From: Diplolepis rosae
Lineage: Eukaryota > Arthropoda > Insecta > Hymenoptera > Diplolepididae
Length of the DNA: 64,000 bases
Direction of reading: 5' to 3'
NCBI GenBank assembly: GCA_030998225.1
Contig: JAPYXD010000308.1
Span: 4,660,001 to 4,724,000 of the forward strand
Part shown: in pieces, positions 32,712 through 43,227 of the stretch
Numbering within the stretch: position 1 is the stretch's first letter
How the letters are laid out: each line of letters opens with the position of its first letter
Program-made: the position numbers and the translations under genes
The notes under the pieces: model-generated
Told to the model about the DNA's origin: nothing
The model's database searches: none
Seen by the model: the letters and a program-made list of their open reading frames with translations, nothing else

Positions 32712-33310
32712 TATATGGAGATTGGTCTCCTTATATCTAGTCTCCATGTACATTACGAAGCAAATACTTCCACCATAGGATGAAAAGAGGCCATTGTTTG
32801 CTGTCGTAACAGCTGACTCTTTTCATCCTATGGTGGAAGTATATACATCGTAATGGCCGGGTAGGTATACATTGTACCATAGGCTTAGTTGCCCAAAGTT
32901 TCAATTGCCCATAAAATCACTAGACGTCACTATATTTGAAAAGCAGTGTTAGACGAAGATTATGAAAGGGATGTGTTGGCAAAAACTGCGAGGATTGCAA
33001 GATGCAGGATTCCTGTACATTTCCCTAAAGCGTTCTCTACCGCCTATATTTGATATATACTTGCAATTTTTGCTAACGCATTCCTTTCATAATCTTCGTC
33101 TAACACTGCTTTTCAAATATAGTGACTTCTGGTGATTTTATGGGCAACTAAAACTATGGTACAATGTATACCTACTGTAATGTAGTTCGCCAATTCGGAC
33201 ACGGTCTGGTTTACGCTGCGTAAACAGAAAATGATGGAAGTAAAATAGCAAATAGATACACCCATGGAGATTTGATATAAGGAGACCAATCTCCATATAA
33301 CCATTCACGA
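32712..33310. mobile_element. Foldback element with GGAGACC termini
   Basis: GGGAATGGATATATGGAGAT, then TGGTCTCCTTATATCTAGTC (from about 32700), is mirrored at 33255-33310 (GATATAAGGAGACCAATCTC, then CATATAACCATTC). Inside are a smaller palindrome (about 32770-32840, with CTTCCACCATAGGATGAAAA against its complement) and the MITE at 32855-33175. The GGAGACC-bearing terminal motif recurs at 12116, 46590, 47646, 48462, 49163, 49889 and 59505. Confidence 0.7.
32855..33175. mobile_element. Palindromic MITE, family M1, copy 1
   Basis: It starts GGCCGGGTAGGTATACATTG and ends with the complement of GTAGGTATACATTG. The arms of about 140 bp include GTTGCCCAAAGTTTCAATTG, GCAGTGTTAGACGAAG and ATTATGAAAGG. 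Related copies lie at 34087-34421 and 49572-49885. No ORF. Confidence 0.85.
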
Positions 33311-33547
33311 AATGAAGTTCCGCCAAGTACATATTTGCAAAACTTCCCGATGAGGGCATATGTGTTCCCCGGGTGCAAACTGGCGACGCCGAATACATAA
33401 TGTCAAAATATTTATCCCATATATTTATTAGATTATTATAAACTGTGGATGCCGCCATTTTGCACCCAGGGATCACACGTGCCCCCATCGGGAAGTTTCC
33501 TAACTAAGTACTTGGCACAACACCACATCGTGTTTTGTGAAGTACAG
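33305..33547. mobile_element. Palindromic MITE, family M3, copy 1
   Basis: CACGAAATGAAGTTC, AACTTCCCGATGAGGGCA and GTGTTCCCCGGGTGCAAA are mirrored by TTTTGCACCCAGGGATCACA, CCCATCGGGAAGTTT and GTGTTTTGTGAAGTAC. Copies recur at 49201-49415 and, truncated, at 59538-59727. A 116-codon minus ORF across it is a by-product. Confidence 0.8.
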
Positions 33548-33552
33548 CCATA

Positions 33553-33877
33553 ATGGTGCATTTATACCTCTGTCTGCCTGACCGGTGCGGACAGAAAATT
33601 CATTAGAGCAAAAAAGACAGACGTTTTCTTTTTGTCCAATTTCACACTGTCTTTCTCCTTTACTCTTATGTATTTTCTGTCCGCACCGATCAGGCAGACA
33701 GAGGTATAAATGCACCATTATACCTCTGTTTGCCTGACTGGTGCGGACAGAAAATACATAAGAGCAAAAAAGACAGACGTTTTCTTTTCGTCCAATTTTA
33801 CACTGTCTGTCTCCTTTACTCTTATGCATTTTCTGTCAGCACCGGTCAGGCAAACAGAGGTGTAAATGCACCATTAT
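33553..33877. mobile_element. Two adjacent hairpin MITEs, family M4
   Basis: Each unit of about 160 bp runs from GCCTGACCGGTGCGGACAGA, through AGAGCAAAAAAGACAGACG and CTCCTTTACTCTTATG, to TCTGTCCGCACCGRTCAGGC, and is almost perfectly self-complementary except for the loop. The second unit begins at about 33718. A third copy lies at 49420-49568. Confidence 0.85.
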
Positions 33878-34086
33878 TCGCGTACGGAAGCTTCTATTCG
33901 CCACTTGCCACAGTGGGTCCACTCATATAGGAGAAAAGGGGAACGAATTATAATGTTTGCTATCAACAAGTGGTGGCGCTATTGTCGCTACCGATGTTAT
34001 TTTTAAATTATTGTAATCATATCAACCATATCATTGCCTATTGAAATAATGCAGCCGAAGCTCATTTTACTCAACTACCGTTAGAA

Positions 34087-34421
34087 GGGTAGGTATACAT
34101 TGTACCATAGTTTTAGTTGCCCAAAGTTCCAATTGCCCATAAAATCACCAGATGTCACTATATTTGAAAAGCAGTGTTAGACGAAGATTATGAAAGGAAT
34201 GTGTTGGCAAAAACTACAAGGATTGCAAGGTGCAGGATTCCTGTACATTTCCCTGAAGCGCTCTCTACCGCCTATATTTGATATATACTTGCAATTTTTT
34301 CCAACGCATTCCTTTTATAATCTTCGTCAAACACTGCTTTTCAAATATAGTGACTTCTAGTGATTTTGTCGGCAATTGAAACTTTGGGAAACTAAAACTA
34401 TGGTACAATGTATACCTACCC
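34087..34421. mobile_element. Palindromic MITE, family M1, copy 2
   Basis: Both ends carry GGGTAGGTATACATTGTACC, in inverted orientation. The interior closely follows copy 1, including GCAGTGTTAGACGAAG and CGCCTATATTTGATATATAC near the centre. The outer bases are better preserved than in copy 1. Confidence 0.88.
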
Positions 34422-35098
34422 GTTCGAAGCACCTGAAGCGTCGGTGATATATTTATACATTTCACGTTAACCCACTGACGCATTGTGATGCCCTGTTGTC
34501 GAAAACGTTCTACTCAACTCCTTACTATTTCCTATGTAACGCTTATTGATATTCACTTTGGGTAAATTAGGTATTTATCAAATTCATTTTGACTCGACTA
34601 GGATTCAATAAATGTTCATATGTTCTTATGTCCCAAGTTTAATCGACAGTGTTGAGTAAAATTACTTTAACTATTTTTCTCCGTGTAATAGTACAGTATT
34701 TAACTCTTCATTGTGATTCATATTTAAAAAGTCTTGTTGTATTTTCATTCTTTCACGAATTATTTTCAACTTTCAATCATTCAAATTTATGAAATCGATT
34801 TCATAAAATATATTTAAAAATTTTCCGCTCTTTAGAATACATCGGGCAGGGGGGACGGGGGTTTCGTTTGCATTGATACAAAGATATTATAAGCCTAGAT
34901 GCGGTGCAGGCCTAGTTCCCCGCGAAGATTGTAGACGGCGCTTCCGGCGAAAATGTTGAGGTCCCCCCGTACACCTATGCCCGCTGATTTGGCCCATCGA
35001 AGTAGTTCGCCAACTAAACCTTAGGAGCGCTGTCCACAACTCTCCCCGTACCCCTCAATCCTCTCGAATACCGCAAAGCTTACATTTGCTTAAGCTGT
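34422..35098. other. Stretch without a recognised gene, 5' flank of R1-like copy 2
   Basis: AT-rich sequence to about 34840 contains the short segment ending TTTTTCTCCGTG that also occurs near 470. From about 34845 the base composition becomes GC-rich (GGGCAGGGGGGACGGGGG), suggesting that retroelement sequence begins there, but I could not match it to the leader of copy 1. Confidence 0.5.
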
Positions 35099-36717
35099 AT
35101 GAACAGCAACAAACCTCTAGGGGTTGCCTCGTCGTATAGACCAATATGCTTATTGGATACGATGGGGAAGCTTCTGGAGGAGATGATTCTACAACGGCTT
35201 CAGGCTCTCTTGGTCGGGGATAACGGGCTCTCGGAAAACCAGTTCGGATTCAGGAAAGGCAGGTGCACTGTGGACGCCATCCAAGCTGTGGTTAACATCG
35301 CCATAAATGCAAGAAAAGGAACTGGTAAGCGTAAGGGATTCTGTGCGTTGATTAGCATTGACATACGCAATGCGTTCAATACCGCAAGATGGGACATCTG
35401 CATCGAGGCGATGATGCGGAAAAAGGTTCCAGACTACCTGTTGCGAATGATAGATGACTATCTGAGCGACAGGTGGGTGATATGCGAGGGCGACAAATGG
35501 TCTCTTCAAGAAGAGATGACATGTGGCGCTCCTCAAGGGTCGCGGGTCCACTCGTTTGGAACGTCATGTACGATGACTTTCTGCGCATGGACCTGCCTGC
35601 TGGAACGAGCATCGTCGGCTTCGCGGATGACGCACTTGTCGTGTGCGCCGCTGACGACGTCGGAATCCTAGAGCTGAGGATAAATGAAAGTCTGTGGCGA
35701 GCAAAGCGCTGGTTGGATGGCAGAGGTCTTAAAATGGCCCCTGAGAAAACCGAGGCTTTGCTCGTTACGGACAGGAGATCCTTCCAATACCCGAGGATCG
35801 TTCTCGGAGAGCATGAAGTCGAGTGGAAAACAAGCATTAAGTACCTGGGGGTGCAGCTGGATCATAGGCTTAGCTTTGGCGAACACCTAAAGATCGCAGC
35901 TGCCAAAGCCATCCAATGTGGAGCGAACTTGGCCCGGCTTATGCCAAACATTGGTGGACCCAGGGAAGCGAAAAGAAGATTGGTGGCGAGCGTGGTCCAT
36001 TCGAAGCTGCTTTATGCAGCTCCGGTCTGGGCCAATGCCTTGCAAAACCATGCTATCCAGAAGAAGCTGTTCTCGGCGCAGAGACTTGTCGCGCTGAGAA
36101 TAGTTTCGGCATATAGAACTATCTCGACGAGCGCTGTGCTGGTCCTGGCGAGCGTTCCACCAATAGATTTATTGGTGGAGGAAAGGCAGGAAACCTTTCA
36201 GCTTCGCAAGGAGCTTACCTGCGCTGACCTGCAGGAAATCGCTCGTGCGAAGGAGGCCATCCGCAAGGATGAAAGGCGCAGACTCGTCGAGAAATGGCAG
36301 ACGAGATGGCATGGTGAGCAGACAGGGAGATGGACCTGCCGCCTGATCCCGGAGCTCGCCACCTGGCTGAACAGAAAGCACGGGGAAGTCGGCTTTTACT
36401 TGGCCCAAGCGCTCTCGGGCCATGGCTGTTTTAACGCGTACCTGAGGCGCTTTAAGAAGAGAGACGAGGAGACGTGTTGCTACTGCGATTTCCCGGTGGA
36501 TAACGCAGAGCATGCACTCTTCGTCTGCGCAAAATGGGGTATGGCTAGGGAGGTTCTCGGTCAGGCGGTGGGTTCCGAACTTACTCCTGACACGATGGTC
36601 CCTCTCATGCTCCAGTCTGAACGGTTCTGGACGCTCATCGAGTCATTCGTCACACTTGTGATGAAGACAATAGAACTTGATGGGCGTCGAGAGCGAAACA
36701 ACGGGGAGGGCCAGTAG
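35099..36717 (+). pseudogene. R1-like reverse transcriptase, copy 2 (one frameshift)
   Basis: The protein is colinear with copy 1 (30118-32097) and very similar. It starts within the fingers region (NKPLGVASSYRPICLLDTMG), so it is 5'-truncated. The catalytic motif GFADDALVV is at about 35617-35643 and the C-terminal finger CCYC-x8-H-x4-C at about 36475. One 4-nt deletion relative to copy 1, just after CAAGGGTCGCGGGT near 35550, shifts frame between the APQGSRV and GPLVWNVMYDDF blocks. No other stop occurs before TAG at 36715-36717. The frame is therefore nearly open, suggesting a young insertion. Confidence 0.9.
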
Positions 36718-36941
36718 AAATCGCATCGGGGCCTGCACCCGCGGTCCTGCGTCTCGGGTAGACTTGACTGTCCGCGTCCTTCGGGGGAGGAATCTGTTTG
36801 TTTCTCACCTGGGTGGCGCGGCTAGTCGGTTATCTTAGTGGGCGTGTGGTAATGGAACCAACCACCCGTGAAGTTTAAAGCCGAAAGGCGGTTCCGCAGG
36901 TGGTGTATTGGTTCGAGAGAAAAAAAAAAAAAAAAAAAAAC
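36718..36941 (+). other. R1-like 3' UTR and poly(A) tail, copy 2
   Basis: AAATCGCATCGGGGCCTGCA starts right after the stop and matches copy 1's 3' UTR at 30117 on the other strand. It ends in a run of about 21 A residues (36921-36941), the expected poly(A) end of target-primed reverse transcription. Confidence 0.85.
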
Positions 36942-37108
36942 ATGTCACTTTGAAATTACTAATTAAACTTTTTAAATTTTTTGTAAATTAAAAATACTCA
37001 GAACAAAATTAAGTATAACATTTTTAAATATAATTTCAATTTTATTTAAAATTTATAATATTTTAATTCAATGTTCATCATTATACATACTATTTTCTTT
37101 AGGTACAC

Positions 37109-37385
37109 GGAGAAACTCTTTATATCAACTTCTACTATGGTATTTTTCAATTTAGGGAAAAACTTATCACTATAAGACCTTTTGTCAAAAAAAATACTAA
37201 ACTTTAGGAGATTGATATGAAACTATAGCATAGTTCATAACAAATTTTAATTTAATTCAGACTAAAGTTTCATATCATTCTTCTAAAGTTTAGTATTTTT
37301 TTTGACAAAAAGTCTTAGAGTGATACGTTTTTCGCTAAATTGAAAAATACTTTAGTAAAAATTGATATAAACAGTTTTTTTGTGT
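37109..37385. mobile_element. Palindromic MITE
   Basis: GGTATTTTTCAATTTAG, ACTTATCACTATAAGACCTT and AATACTAAACTTTAGGAGA on the left are mirrored by CTTCTAAAGTTTAGTATT, AAGTCTTAGAGTGATACG and CTAAATTGAAAAATACTTTA on the right. The arms are about 120 bp around a centre near 37245. No ORF. Confidence 0.75.
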
Positions 37386-37503
37386 ACTATACTATTAATT
37401 AAAAGTGCAAGTTGTATTGACCTTTGGTCTTAAATACTGGTTTATTGTTGGAAAAGATTGACTTTCTGGTCGAAAGTGATGAAGTTAATATGAATCTGAC
37501 ATT

Positions 37504-37530
37504 TTGGCTCAGATCAGAGCCCTTATTAGT
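37504..37530 (-). ncRNA. Degraded hammerhead-like motif
   Basis: On the minus strand, CTAATAA, GGGCTC, a loop, GAGCC and AAAA follow the layout of the motif at 40741-40769. Stem II (GGCTC/GAGCC) is perfect, but both conserved boxes carry substitutions, so it is probably inactive. Confidence 0.3.
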
Positions 37531-37866
37531 GATTTTTATTAAAACCTGTTAAAACCTAAAAAGACACAGAAAAAGTGGGAAGCTGAATTGAGATTTTCTT
37601 GGAATGAAATATTTTAGATTTGAAAAGACGTAGCTTTTTTATATGGTAAATAAATTATATATTTGAAAACGAAAGGCTTAAATATAAAACAATCCTAAAA
37701 ACATTTTTTTTCAAGAAAAATATTTCAAAGAAATTCTTTACGTGACATTTTTTGCACGGCAAATTGAGTATGTATTGTATGGGTGTAAAATACATGATTT
37801 ATATTTCTTGGAATAAGTATACATAGTAAACCCCAAAAACAAACTATTACAATTGCCATATAAAAA

Positions 37867-39268
37867 ATCTGCCCGCTTCGCGGGCACATTCTCATCGAGC
37901 GCTTCGCTCGCAAGTTTGAGCGCGCCTAGGGCGCGCGATTTGATCGTCGCGCTTCGCGCTACGTTCTTTCTGGACCTCGCGCTTCGCGTTCGTTCTTGTG
38001 CTCTTCACATACATTCAAGTTTATTTCTTATAATTTAATACTGGAGCTCAAACCAATTTTATAATATTAAAGATGATGTAAATTACTCATTTTCTCAAAT
38101 TCACTAACATTTCTTTTTCAGTTTAAGTGAAACAGGAAATTCAATTCACTTAAGGCTCTATCAGCCTTAAGGAACACATTCTCATCATGACGATCGCGCT
38201 TCACGCTCGATTTTCTGTATACATTTCAGTAACTTTTTAATAAATTACATAATTAAATTAATTTATTTTCTCCCAAGTCTCTGAAAAAGGAAAAACAATC
38301 GTTGACTTTATTTAATGAAACGATTTTGCAGAACAACGCTTATTTCGTATCTCACATATTTTGGTGAAAAAAATCGAATTTTTTTAATATTAAAAATCAA
38401 AACATAAAATATACCTCCTGTCCCGAAATGTCTTAATGAGAATTTGTAGACCTCATTTAGGCAAACAATTTTCCATCTAAACGTTTTTTTTTGTATCTCA
38501 CATATTTTGTCTAAAAAATGGAATTTTTTAATTTGAATCGTATTTTTTGGAATTGAAACGAAAAATATATGTTTTATCAGAAACTGTATGAGACAAAATT
38601 TGTAGACCTTTTTAAAACGAACAACTTTGTATTCTTACGTTTATTTCGTATTTCGAATATTATTGTTAAAAAATTGAATTTTGGATTTTCAATATTTTTT
38701 TTTTTAATTAAAAAGACAAATATGCATCTTATGAAAAAATGTTACAATTCAAATTAGTAGGACTTTATGTAGAAAATAATATTGTGTCATAACGTTTTTT
38801 CGTATCTCGTATAATTTAACTGGAAAATGGAATTTTGATATTGACTTTTTTCGAATTTGAATATGCTGTAACATTTCTAATTTTGAATTAATCAAAAAAT
38901 ATTATAGAGATAATTTGTAGAGATTTATGAGCACTATCTAAAACCAGTATTAAAAATTTTCGATTTTTTTAAAAAATTATTTTCAAAAACACAAAAGTAG
39001 TGCTCCATCCCTCAATTTTGATTGGATGTGGCTGGTTAACGAACTTGTCCTTACTTTTTCGGCTCCAATAAAGTGTACCAAAGCTCAATCAAATCTGATA
39101 ATTCTATCGAGAGTTATGCCGCACACGACCTACTACAGACAGACAGACAGACACTTTCGTAAAAACCCTTTTTTTTTATTCAGGGGGTCTCAAAACGTAA
39201 AAATTTGATGAAAATTTCGAGTCATTTTTCACATAAAACCAATACCTTCTCATCCATGATGAGAATGT
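37867..39268 (-). mobile_element. HINE (non-autonomous Helentron-like) element, copy 1
   Basis: Read on the minus strand it starts ACATTCTCATCATGGATGAG (39268), passes a CTGT microsatellite near 39130, and ends with GATGAGAATGT, then a GC hairpin GCCCGCGAAGCGGGC (37871-37885) and AGAT at a T run. A short 5' terminal repeat (ACATTCTCATC) is matched by its inverse just inside the 3' hairpin. These asymmetric TIRs, the 3' hairpin, the internal microsatellite and insertion in T-rich DNA are the hallmarks of HINE/DINE-1-type elements. No protein is encoded. Copy 2 is at 56922-58232. Confidence 0.7.
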
Positions 39269-40303
39269 AAAAAGTTACGTCAATTTAACAACCGACTTTT
39301 TCTGTATATTTTCATAATTTAATAAAAAAACCCTGATGAGGGTTCCGATCTAAGCTGAATTGTCAGATTGATATTAATTTTATCATTTATGGACCTCAAA
39401 GCAAATCTTTTCCAAAAATATACTACTATTAATTTCTACTTATATCTCAATATGGTATTCAAATTAATCGATTAATTATAAAAAAAATACAATAATAGAA
39501 AAATATTTTTTAAACCCTTTTACAGACAATTTCAAAACAGCATTTAAGAAGAGATATCAAAATATTTGAATAAGACGATAATCTTAGAAATTATAGACTT
39601 TTTTTACCTTTGTAACAAACAAGATTCAGATATACTTTCAACTTAAAATTTTCGCATAAAAAGTCTTATTTTTTTATTTAATTTTAAAAATTATATACCG
39701 TATAGAACAGAACTTAAAATTATTAGCAAGCATATCCCGCTCAAAAATGCAACAAATAGCATCTATGTGACAAATTTCATTATACAGAAATTCTCGATGA
39801 AATAATCAATGAAAAAAGTTCGTCAAAATATCTCTCTTTAAATATTCTACACTTAACGTTACTTGATTGAAATTAAAACAATAGGAATAAATTAAGTTAA
39901 ATTTATATTTAAGACTATTAATGTACTGAATAATAAACCAGTAATATTTTTATGAATTTTTTTCATTATTTTAATGGAAAGAAAGAAATATATATTATGT
40001 ATTCGCAAAGAAAGACTCTAACCAAAAAGAAAATTATTCAAACCATAGAAAATATGTTCTCGAAATTGGAAGTTCTGATATTTTGATATTGGAAGATATT
40101 GCGAGTTGTTTTATTGAATAATGAAAATATTTTGAATTACAATGGAATAAATATAAGAATTGTTATTTATAAACCATATTTATACTTTCAAATACAAAAA
40201 TGCAGTAATATCGTATGAAATTTAATACTTTTATTTTTTACTCAATTTTTTTGATTTTTTAATTCAATTTCCCCGACACTCCAAGTTGATTAAAATTATT
40301 GTC
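39269..40303. other. AT-rich non-coding stretch
   Basis: Apart from a degraded hammerhead-like motif at 39334-39357 (CTGATGA, then GGGTTCC...AAGCTGAATT, with the GAAA box altered), I see no gene or repeat. Confidence 0.4.
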
Positions 40304-40437
40304 AAAAGAATTTATTTACTTACTTTCATTTTTAAATTTTTACCAAACTTTATTAAATTTATAGTTGAGGAAAAGAATTTATTTACTTACTTTCATTTTT
40401 AAATTTTTACCAAACTTTATTAAATTTATAGTTGAGG
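40304..40437. repeat. 67-bp perfect tandem duplication
   Basis: The 67 bp starting AAAAGAATTTATTTACTTAC at 40304 are repeated without mismatch at 40371. Perfect identity suggests a recent duplication or replication slippage. Confidence 0.9.
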
Positions 40438-40740
40438 AAAAGAATTTGAAAAATTCGAGAAAATAGTATAGCTTTTTGACCCAACAAGGTAGAAATCCCC
40501 CTTAACTTGGAACATGAATAAAATTTGGGGCAATGAATGAGCTCGATCAGCCTGAGGATTTATTTAGATAGGCATCCTAAAATATTAAAAAGTGGATAAA
40601 AATTATGAAATTTCCACATCTAAAAGAAGTCCCTAAAAATCATGCTTTAACGAAGTACAAGATCTCGAATCTGTAAATTACCTATTCATATAATTGAATA
40701 TGTATGAAATTGAAAAATATTATTTAGTTTTTCAAAATGT

Positions 40741-40769
40741 GTTTCGGTTCTAATCGGAGCCCTCATCAG
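40741..40769 (-). ncRNA. Hammerhead ribozyme-like motif with intact core boxes
   Basis: On the minus strand CTGATGA is followed by GGGCTCC, a short loop, GAACC and GAAAC. Both conserved boxes are intact and stem II (GGCTC/GAACC) has one mismatch. Just upstream, TTTATT and AATAAA can pair as stem I around a short loop, which is the arrangement of a type I hammerhead. Stem III and the cleavage triplet are not clear. The motif resembles the short hammerheads described in Penelope-like elements. Confidence 0.5.
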
Positions 40770-40997
40770 AGATTTATTTTTCCAATAAAAAATGCATGAT
40801 AAAAAGTTGTTAACTTAGGATTTCTTTGTTGGGAATTTTTAAAAATCACCATAGTTTTACATGCGAGACAATAAGAAACTTGACATTGTTTCGAAAGAAG
40901 AGGTTGAAAGAATTCAACAATTTTTAAAATATTTCTTTGGTATAAAATAATTGTAAATAATTTTAAATTAATAGGTTGAGTTCGAAATTTTTCCACT

Positions 40998-41090
40998 GAG
41001 ACTTGGGCTCAAATCCCAGCGCAGTCGAATGCGTCTTTTTTCCACACAAAGAATTCAAATTCTTCAAATTGAAAATAATGTTGTGGGATA
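40998..41090 (+). repeat. Fragment of the tRNA-like repeat
   Basis: CTTGGGCTCAAATCCCAGCG, then CAGTCGAATGCGTC and TTCCACACAAAGA match the T arm, acceptor end and downstream flank of the repeat units at 61742-64000 in plus orientation. The D and anticodon arms are absent. Confidence 0.7.
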
Positions 41091-41248
41091 TAATTATTTG
41101 GTTTCATATCGATGAAAGGACTTAATGATAATTTTAGGCAGCTTTTTACAAGTTTTCATTCTCAAATGTTGATTTTTAAAAATTTCCATCAAGGAAATAT
41201 TAAGTTAATAACTTTTTATTATGCATTTTTTATTTTAAAAATAAATCT

Positions 41249-41277
41249 CTGATGAGGGCTTCGATCAGAACAAAAAC
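41249..41277 (+). ncRNA. Hammerhead-like motif, inverted partner
   Basis: CTGATGA, GGGCTTC, a loop, GAAC and AAAAAC match the 40741 motif in sequence and in the upstream TTTATTTTAAAAATAAA stem, but the second box reads AAAA instead of GAAA. The two motifs point away from each other, and the DNA between them is partly inverted-repeated (for example ATGCATTTTTTATT and AATAAAAAATGCAT). Confidence 0.4.
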
Positions 41278-41784
41278 TTTTATAACTGCGTAAATCTAAG
41301 TCTTTATTTACTTTGGAACCTAGAGCCAAGTATCATCAAAAACACATATCTTCAATGAAAATACTTTTAAAAATTCACTTTTAAAATCTTTTGGATCTTA
41401 ATTATTAATTTAATATAATTTAAAAGTTCGACACTTATTTAGAAATTATTTTTTATTCGTAATTGTAATTTTTAATTAATCATCATGCCATAACATTAAC
41501 ATTAGGGATGTATATAGGATTTATAATAAATAAGGCAATTTTAAAATTTCAAGATTGTAATTCTTGTAAACATATTTCAATCTTCGTAGTATTTTATGAT
41601 AAACAATATATAGAATAAATACAAGAAGCATTTCAACACTCATATAATGAAAAAAATAATTATCACATTGTGAATAAAACATAACAATAAAATATAACAG
41701 AAAATTTCATCAATAACAATAATAAGTTTATCACAATTCTTTTAAATCGAGTCGTTCGTCTATAAACATTTTTTACCCTATTGA

Positions 41785-41970
41785 AAAATCCTGTGTAGGA
41801 TACCACATAGGATCTCATATAGGACCTTACATAGGATCCTGCATAGGTTCCTATATAAGATCTTATGTACGATCATATGTGAGTTCCTATGCCAAATTCC
41901 TACATAGGATCTTGCATAAGATCTTACACAGGATCCTATGTAGGATCCTATGTAAGATCCTATATATTGT
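41785..41970. repeat. Degenerate tandem of ATAGGATCCTAY units
   Basis: About 185 bp consist of short variants of ATAGGATCCTATGT, GATCTTACATAG and similar, roughly every 10-13 bp. The unit is itself palindromic around GGATCC. It ends directly against the TTAA-type palindrome that begins near 41976. Confidence 0.8.
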
Positions 41971-41975
41971 TATTA

Positions 41976-42514
41976 TTGAAGGGCTATTTTGAAAGAGAAA
42001 AGATTATTTTACATGAATAAAATTTGAAACACAGAAAAATAATTTTATCAATCAATTTTTTTTCTTATCGCTTTTCGCCAAATTTTAAAAAATTATGCGA
42101 TTTTAATAAATTACAAATAACTTTTTCGAGAAAAAGATTCCCTACAACTTAACCATTTCCAATTTTCGAGAATGAATGAATTATTATTAAATTTAGCAAT
42201 TTGTTTATAAAAATTTCGTTTTGGAAATTTTTTTTAAATGTTTTCAGCCATTAAAGAATTTATATTTAAAAATCAGAAACGGTAAAGTTGTGGGGAATCC
42301 TTTCTCTGAAAAAATGATTCATGATTCATTAGAATCGCATAATTTTTTAAAATTTGGCGAAAAGCGATAAGAAAAAGAATTGGATTTTTTCTGTGTTTCA
42401 AATTTTTTTCATGTAAAATAATCTTTTCTCTTTCAAAATAGCCCTTTAATCTTAACATTGGTATTCTAGAAAGCAAAATTATCTATTTTTTCCTGAGGTC
42501 TAATTTTCGTGGGT
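41976..42514. mobile_element. TTAA-type palindromic MITE, left end truncated
   Basis: The right end, AATTTTCGTGGGTGATAACTACC followed by TTAA, resembles the right end of the element at 15970-18072. Interior arms ATTATTGAAGGGCTATTTTG and CAAAATAGCCCTTTAAT, and CTTATCGCTTTTCGCC with GGCGAAAAGCGATAAG, are inverted. The left terminus stops short, at TTGTTATTATTGAAGG, without the outer ~60 bp, where it meets the GGATCC repeats. Confidence 0.75.
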
Positions 42515-42720
42515 GATAACTACCTTAAACTTGGAAATTTCGATTGTTCTTATTTTAAATTTAAATTTAAATTAAATGATTTCAGCCAAATGTGAATCAT
42601 ATTTGTAAAAATATAGTTTCACGTTAATTTCTGTTAGCGAATCCGGCGGGATTGTGAATTAGAAGTACACAATAAACAAAACAATATACAACAGAGAAAA
42701 TGAATGCGAAAAATACATAC

Positions 42721-42966
42721 CGTTCCCAAAACAATTCCGTCAGGACCAATAATTGTTCTTTCGCGGATGATGTCACTTTCAGCAAAATGTTTGTCACAAA
42801 CTACTTGACCTTCTTAGACTTCGATATAGTCTCTTAAAATTGCGCGTTGCCATTTTTTAATTAAATTTTTATCTTTTGGCACATAAAAAAATCGACGAGT
42901 TTGCTCCTCGGAACTCCGTTTATTTTTGTAGCCAGAATCACACTTCACGGCAATACACTTCACCAT
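42721..42966 (-). pseudogene. THAP first exon of a P-like element (one stop)
   Basis: From ATG 42966 the minus strand reads MVKCIAVKCDSGYKN, FFYVPKDKNLIKKWQRAI, one in-frame stop (EV*EG), then QVVCDKHFAESDII. This is a THAP C2CH finger with all four zinc ligands, the invariant Trp and an RFF/VP core. The exon ends at donor ACG|GTATGT (42721/42720). The stop and the absence of later exons make it a pseudogene. About 235 bp upstream lies a P-like terminus, CAGAGGGCTG ending at 43201. Confidence 0.85.
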
Positions 42967-43079
42967 TTTTTATTGTTTTTTATATCCTTACACCAAGAAA
43001 ACTATTCACTTTACTTTTTAACAAAAACCACGTTAAAAACACTACTAAATATCAAAAAACCTCAAATCTTTACTGTTTT

Positions 43080-43201
43080 TCCATGCATTTGACAGTTAGT
43101 CGGCCCTAAAGCTTATCAGCGCCGCGCTCGGTCATATTAAGTACTAATGCCCTCGCCAGTCAAAAGTCAGCCCACTTTTAGTTTTAAGTTGCAGAGGGCT
43201 G
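43080..43201 (-). mobile_element. Terminal region of a P-like element
   Basis: The segment ends AAGTTGCAGAGGGCTG; read inward from the right this is CAGCCCTCTGCAAC, similar to the CAGCCCTGTGCA and CAGCCCCCTGCATC termini of the other P-like elements here. GTCGGCCCTAAAGCTTATCA, followed by GCGCCGCGC, resembles their subterminal blocks. The opposite end could not be found, so the element appears truncated on the left. Confidence 0.6.
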
Positions 43202-43227
43202 GGTCGAAGTATTCTATGACATGGTTC

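Noticed and set aside
33553..33877. Possible CRISPR-like repeat/spacer pattern
   Set aside because: The repeated segments are inverted hairpins of ~160 bp with transposon-like copies elsewhere; the setting is eukaryotic and no cas genes are present.
37853..38038. ORF with alanine/arginine-rich peptide and GC-rich start
   Set aside because: It spans the terminal hairpin and palindromic CGCGCTTCGCG segments of a HINE element; composition comes from those short inverted repeats.
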